Below are positions 63,076 to 64,000 of a stretch of 64,000 nucleotides of DNA, piece after piece. A program made the position numbers and the translations under genes. Origin of the DNA: Bacteroides sp. Marseille-P3684 (GTDB lineage Bacteria; Bacteroidota; Bacteroidia; Bacteroidales; Bacteroidaceae); the NCBI RefSeq assembly GCF_900291465.1, contig NZ_LT985808.1, positions 2,537,184 to 2,601,183 of the forward strand. Direction: 5' to 3'. The stretch's first letter is position 1; each line of letters starts with the position of its first letter. A model generated the notes under the pieces. The model made no database searches and had not been told where the DNA came from. It worked only from the letters and a program-made list of their open reading frames with translations.

Positions 63076-64000
63076 TCAGTCAGCCGACGCCTGTTCCTGC
63101 ACGAAGGGTTTCAGCCCCTTCACGGCTTCCGCCGGCGTGATGCGCTTGCCCCCGTTGTCGAGGTCGATGAGGATGTAGCGGTCGTTGCCCATGCCCAGCT
63201 CCTTCATGTAGGACAACTGACGCAACCCGTGGCGCGTCTCGATGCGTTCCACCAGGTCATGGTGTTCGGCTTCCGTCATGGCATAAATCAAATCGACGCA
63301 AGCCTGGTCGAGCGCCAGGATGTCCGTGGAAGAGAGGATGCCGACGTTGGGCGTCACCACCGGCTCGGCATTCACGCCCTCGCAGTCGCAGGACACCGAC
63401 ATGTTGCGCATCACGTTCACATACGTCACCTGCTTGCCGAAGTGGTCGATGACGGCTTTGGTGGATTCCGTCATGCGCTCCATGAATTCCTCCCTGGCAA
63501 TGTCCCACTGGTTGTCCTGCCCCGGCGTGGTGTGAATCCAAGCCTTGCCGATGCGTCCGTCGGCACAGCCGATGCCGATGTTCTTGTTGCTTCCGCCGAA
63601 GCCCCCCTGCGTGTGCCCCTTGAAGTGGGTCAGCACGACCAGGGAGTTGTAGTTCGTCAGGTGACTTCCCACCGACATCCTGTCAAACCACTTGCCGCCC
63701 TTCACGGGGAGGGTCAGCGTGTCCTCCTCGTCCATGATGTCGACGGGGCAGAAGGTCCATCCGTTGACCTTCAACGTCTCGCGGTGCTGTCCGGTCGTGT
63801 AGCGGTCTCCCTCGTAGTAGGTGTTCGTCTCGACGATGTGCGCGTCGGGCAAATCCTTTTGCAGCAACTCCCTGACCCACTCGTGCGGGATGATGTTGGG
63901 TCCGTGCTGCTCGCCGGTGTGTAACTTCACCCCGACCTTCCCGCCGATGTTGGCACATACCTGCTCATACGCCCGGATAAGCCCCTCCGCGCTCAGGTTT
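63076..64000 (-). CDS. DUF362-type protein (partial, N terminus outside window)
   Basis: The frame is open to the right edge, so the start is not in the window; an in-frame GTG at 63930 is not the start because the family sequence (AYEQVCANIGGKVGVKLHTGE) continues upstream. About 308 residues are visible. LVVLTHFKGHTQGGFGGSNKNIGIGCADGRIG and PNVGILSSTDILALDQACVDL are DUF362 hallmarks; CDC in SVSCDCEG may hold a metal. DUF362 proteins are often fused to ferredoxin domains, but none is visible here. The function is unknown. It is convergent with the GH31 gene. Confidence 0.8.
   Translation of the reverse strand, partial: NLSAEGLIRAYEQVCANIGGKVGVKLHTGEQHGPNIIPHEWVRELLQKDLPDAHIVETNTYYEGDRYTTGQHRETLKVNGWTFCPVDIMDEEDTLTLPVKGGKWFDRMSVGSHLTNYNSLVVLTHFKGHTQGGFGGSNKNIGIGCADGRIGKAWIHTTPGQDNQWDIAREEFMERMTESTKAVIDHFGKQVTYVNVMRNMSVSCDCEGVNAEPVVTPNVGILSSTDILALDQACVDLIYAMTEAEHHDLVERIETRHGLRQLSYMKELGMGNDRYILIDLDNGGKRITPAEAVKGLKPFVQEQASAD

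Overview
The window looks like a chromosomal segment of a gut-type Bacteroidales bacterium (Bacteroides or Phocaeicola-like). The evidence is paired SusC/SusD outer-membrane systems, a serine palmitoyltransferase for sphingolipids, housekeeping proteins of Bacteroides type, and promoters of the Bacteroides form TTTG, about 20 bp, TAnnTTTG. Complete boxes of this kind lie upstream of seven genes. The genus assignment is inferred from gene content, not from a database match.

Layout. 1-11.3 kb is minus-strand housekeeping DNA: a partial MORN-repeat protein, a zinc-site-less M16 protein with kdsB, then a lon-tgt-lptG-lepA run; folK and a Crp-type regulator lie on the plus strand. 11.3-17.3 kb holds trmN6 and a four-gene operon (aldo/keto reductase, lactonase-like amidohydrolase, FucP-like permease, zinc alcohol dehydrogenase) that looks like part of an oxidative L-fucose or related deoxysugar route. 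17.4-24.1 kb holds rmuC with a GNAT-nitrilase fusion, an iron alcohol dehydrogenase, and a divergent spt / lipid-kinase pair. 24.2-33.3 kb holds a TPR lipoprotein-like exported protein with gyrA, then clpC and htpG. 33.4-37 kb holds four tandem tRNA-Arg(ACG) genes, two nested ISL3/ISAon1-like insertion sequences with a clear 8-bp target duplication, and tRNA-Lys(CTT). 37-42 kb holds ispE, dnaB, an iron-type superoxide dismutase and an ECF sigma / membrane protein / periplasmic protein operon.

42.3-59.5 kb is a single-direction, tightly packed eight-gene operon of polysaccharide-utilization type: pectate-lyase-like lipoprotein, large FAS1 lipoprotein, SusC, SusD, two more FAS1 lipoproteins, a second SusC and a second SusD. 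A divergent GH31 glycosidase follows at 60.5-63.0 kb. The two SusCD pairs would import oligosaccharides released at the surface by the lyase. The FAS1 lipoproteins, two of which carry extra C-terminal beta-rich segments, occupy the place where SusE/SusF-type surface glycan-binding proteins usually sit. A partial DUF362-type gene closes the window. By eye the operon and the GH31 gene are richer in G/C at third codon positions than the 22-37 kb stretch.

Non-coding structure is notable. A 41-bp tandem repeat (nine full units plus a partial one) fills the lyase/GH31 divergent region. A cluster of three AAGTATnATACTT-type palindromes occurs twice, 30 kb apart, each time just beyond an operon terminator. 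The strongest candidates for something not already well described are these two repeat types, the FAS1-rich double-SusCD operon, and the conserved T6A4 site at the orfA/orfB junction of both insertion sequences.
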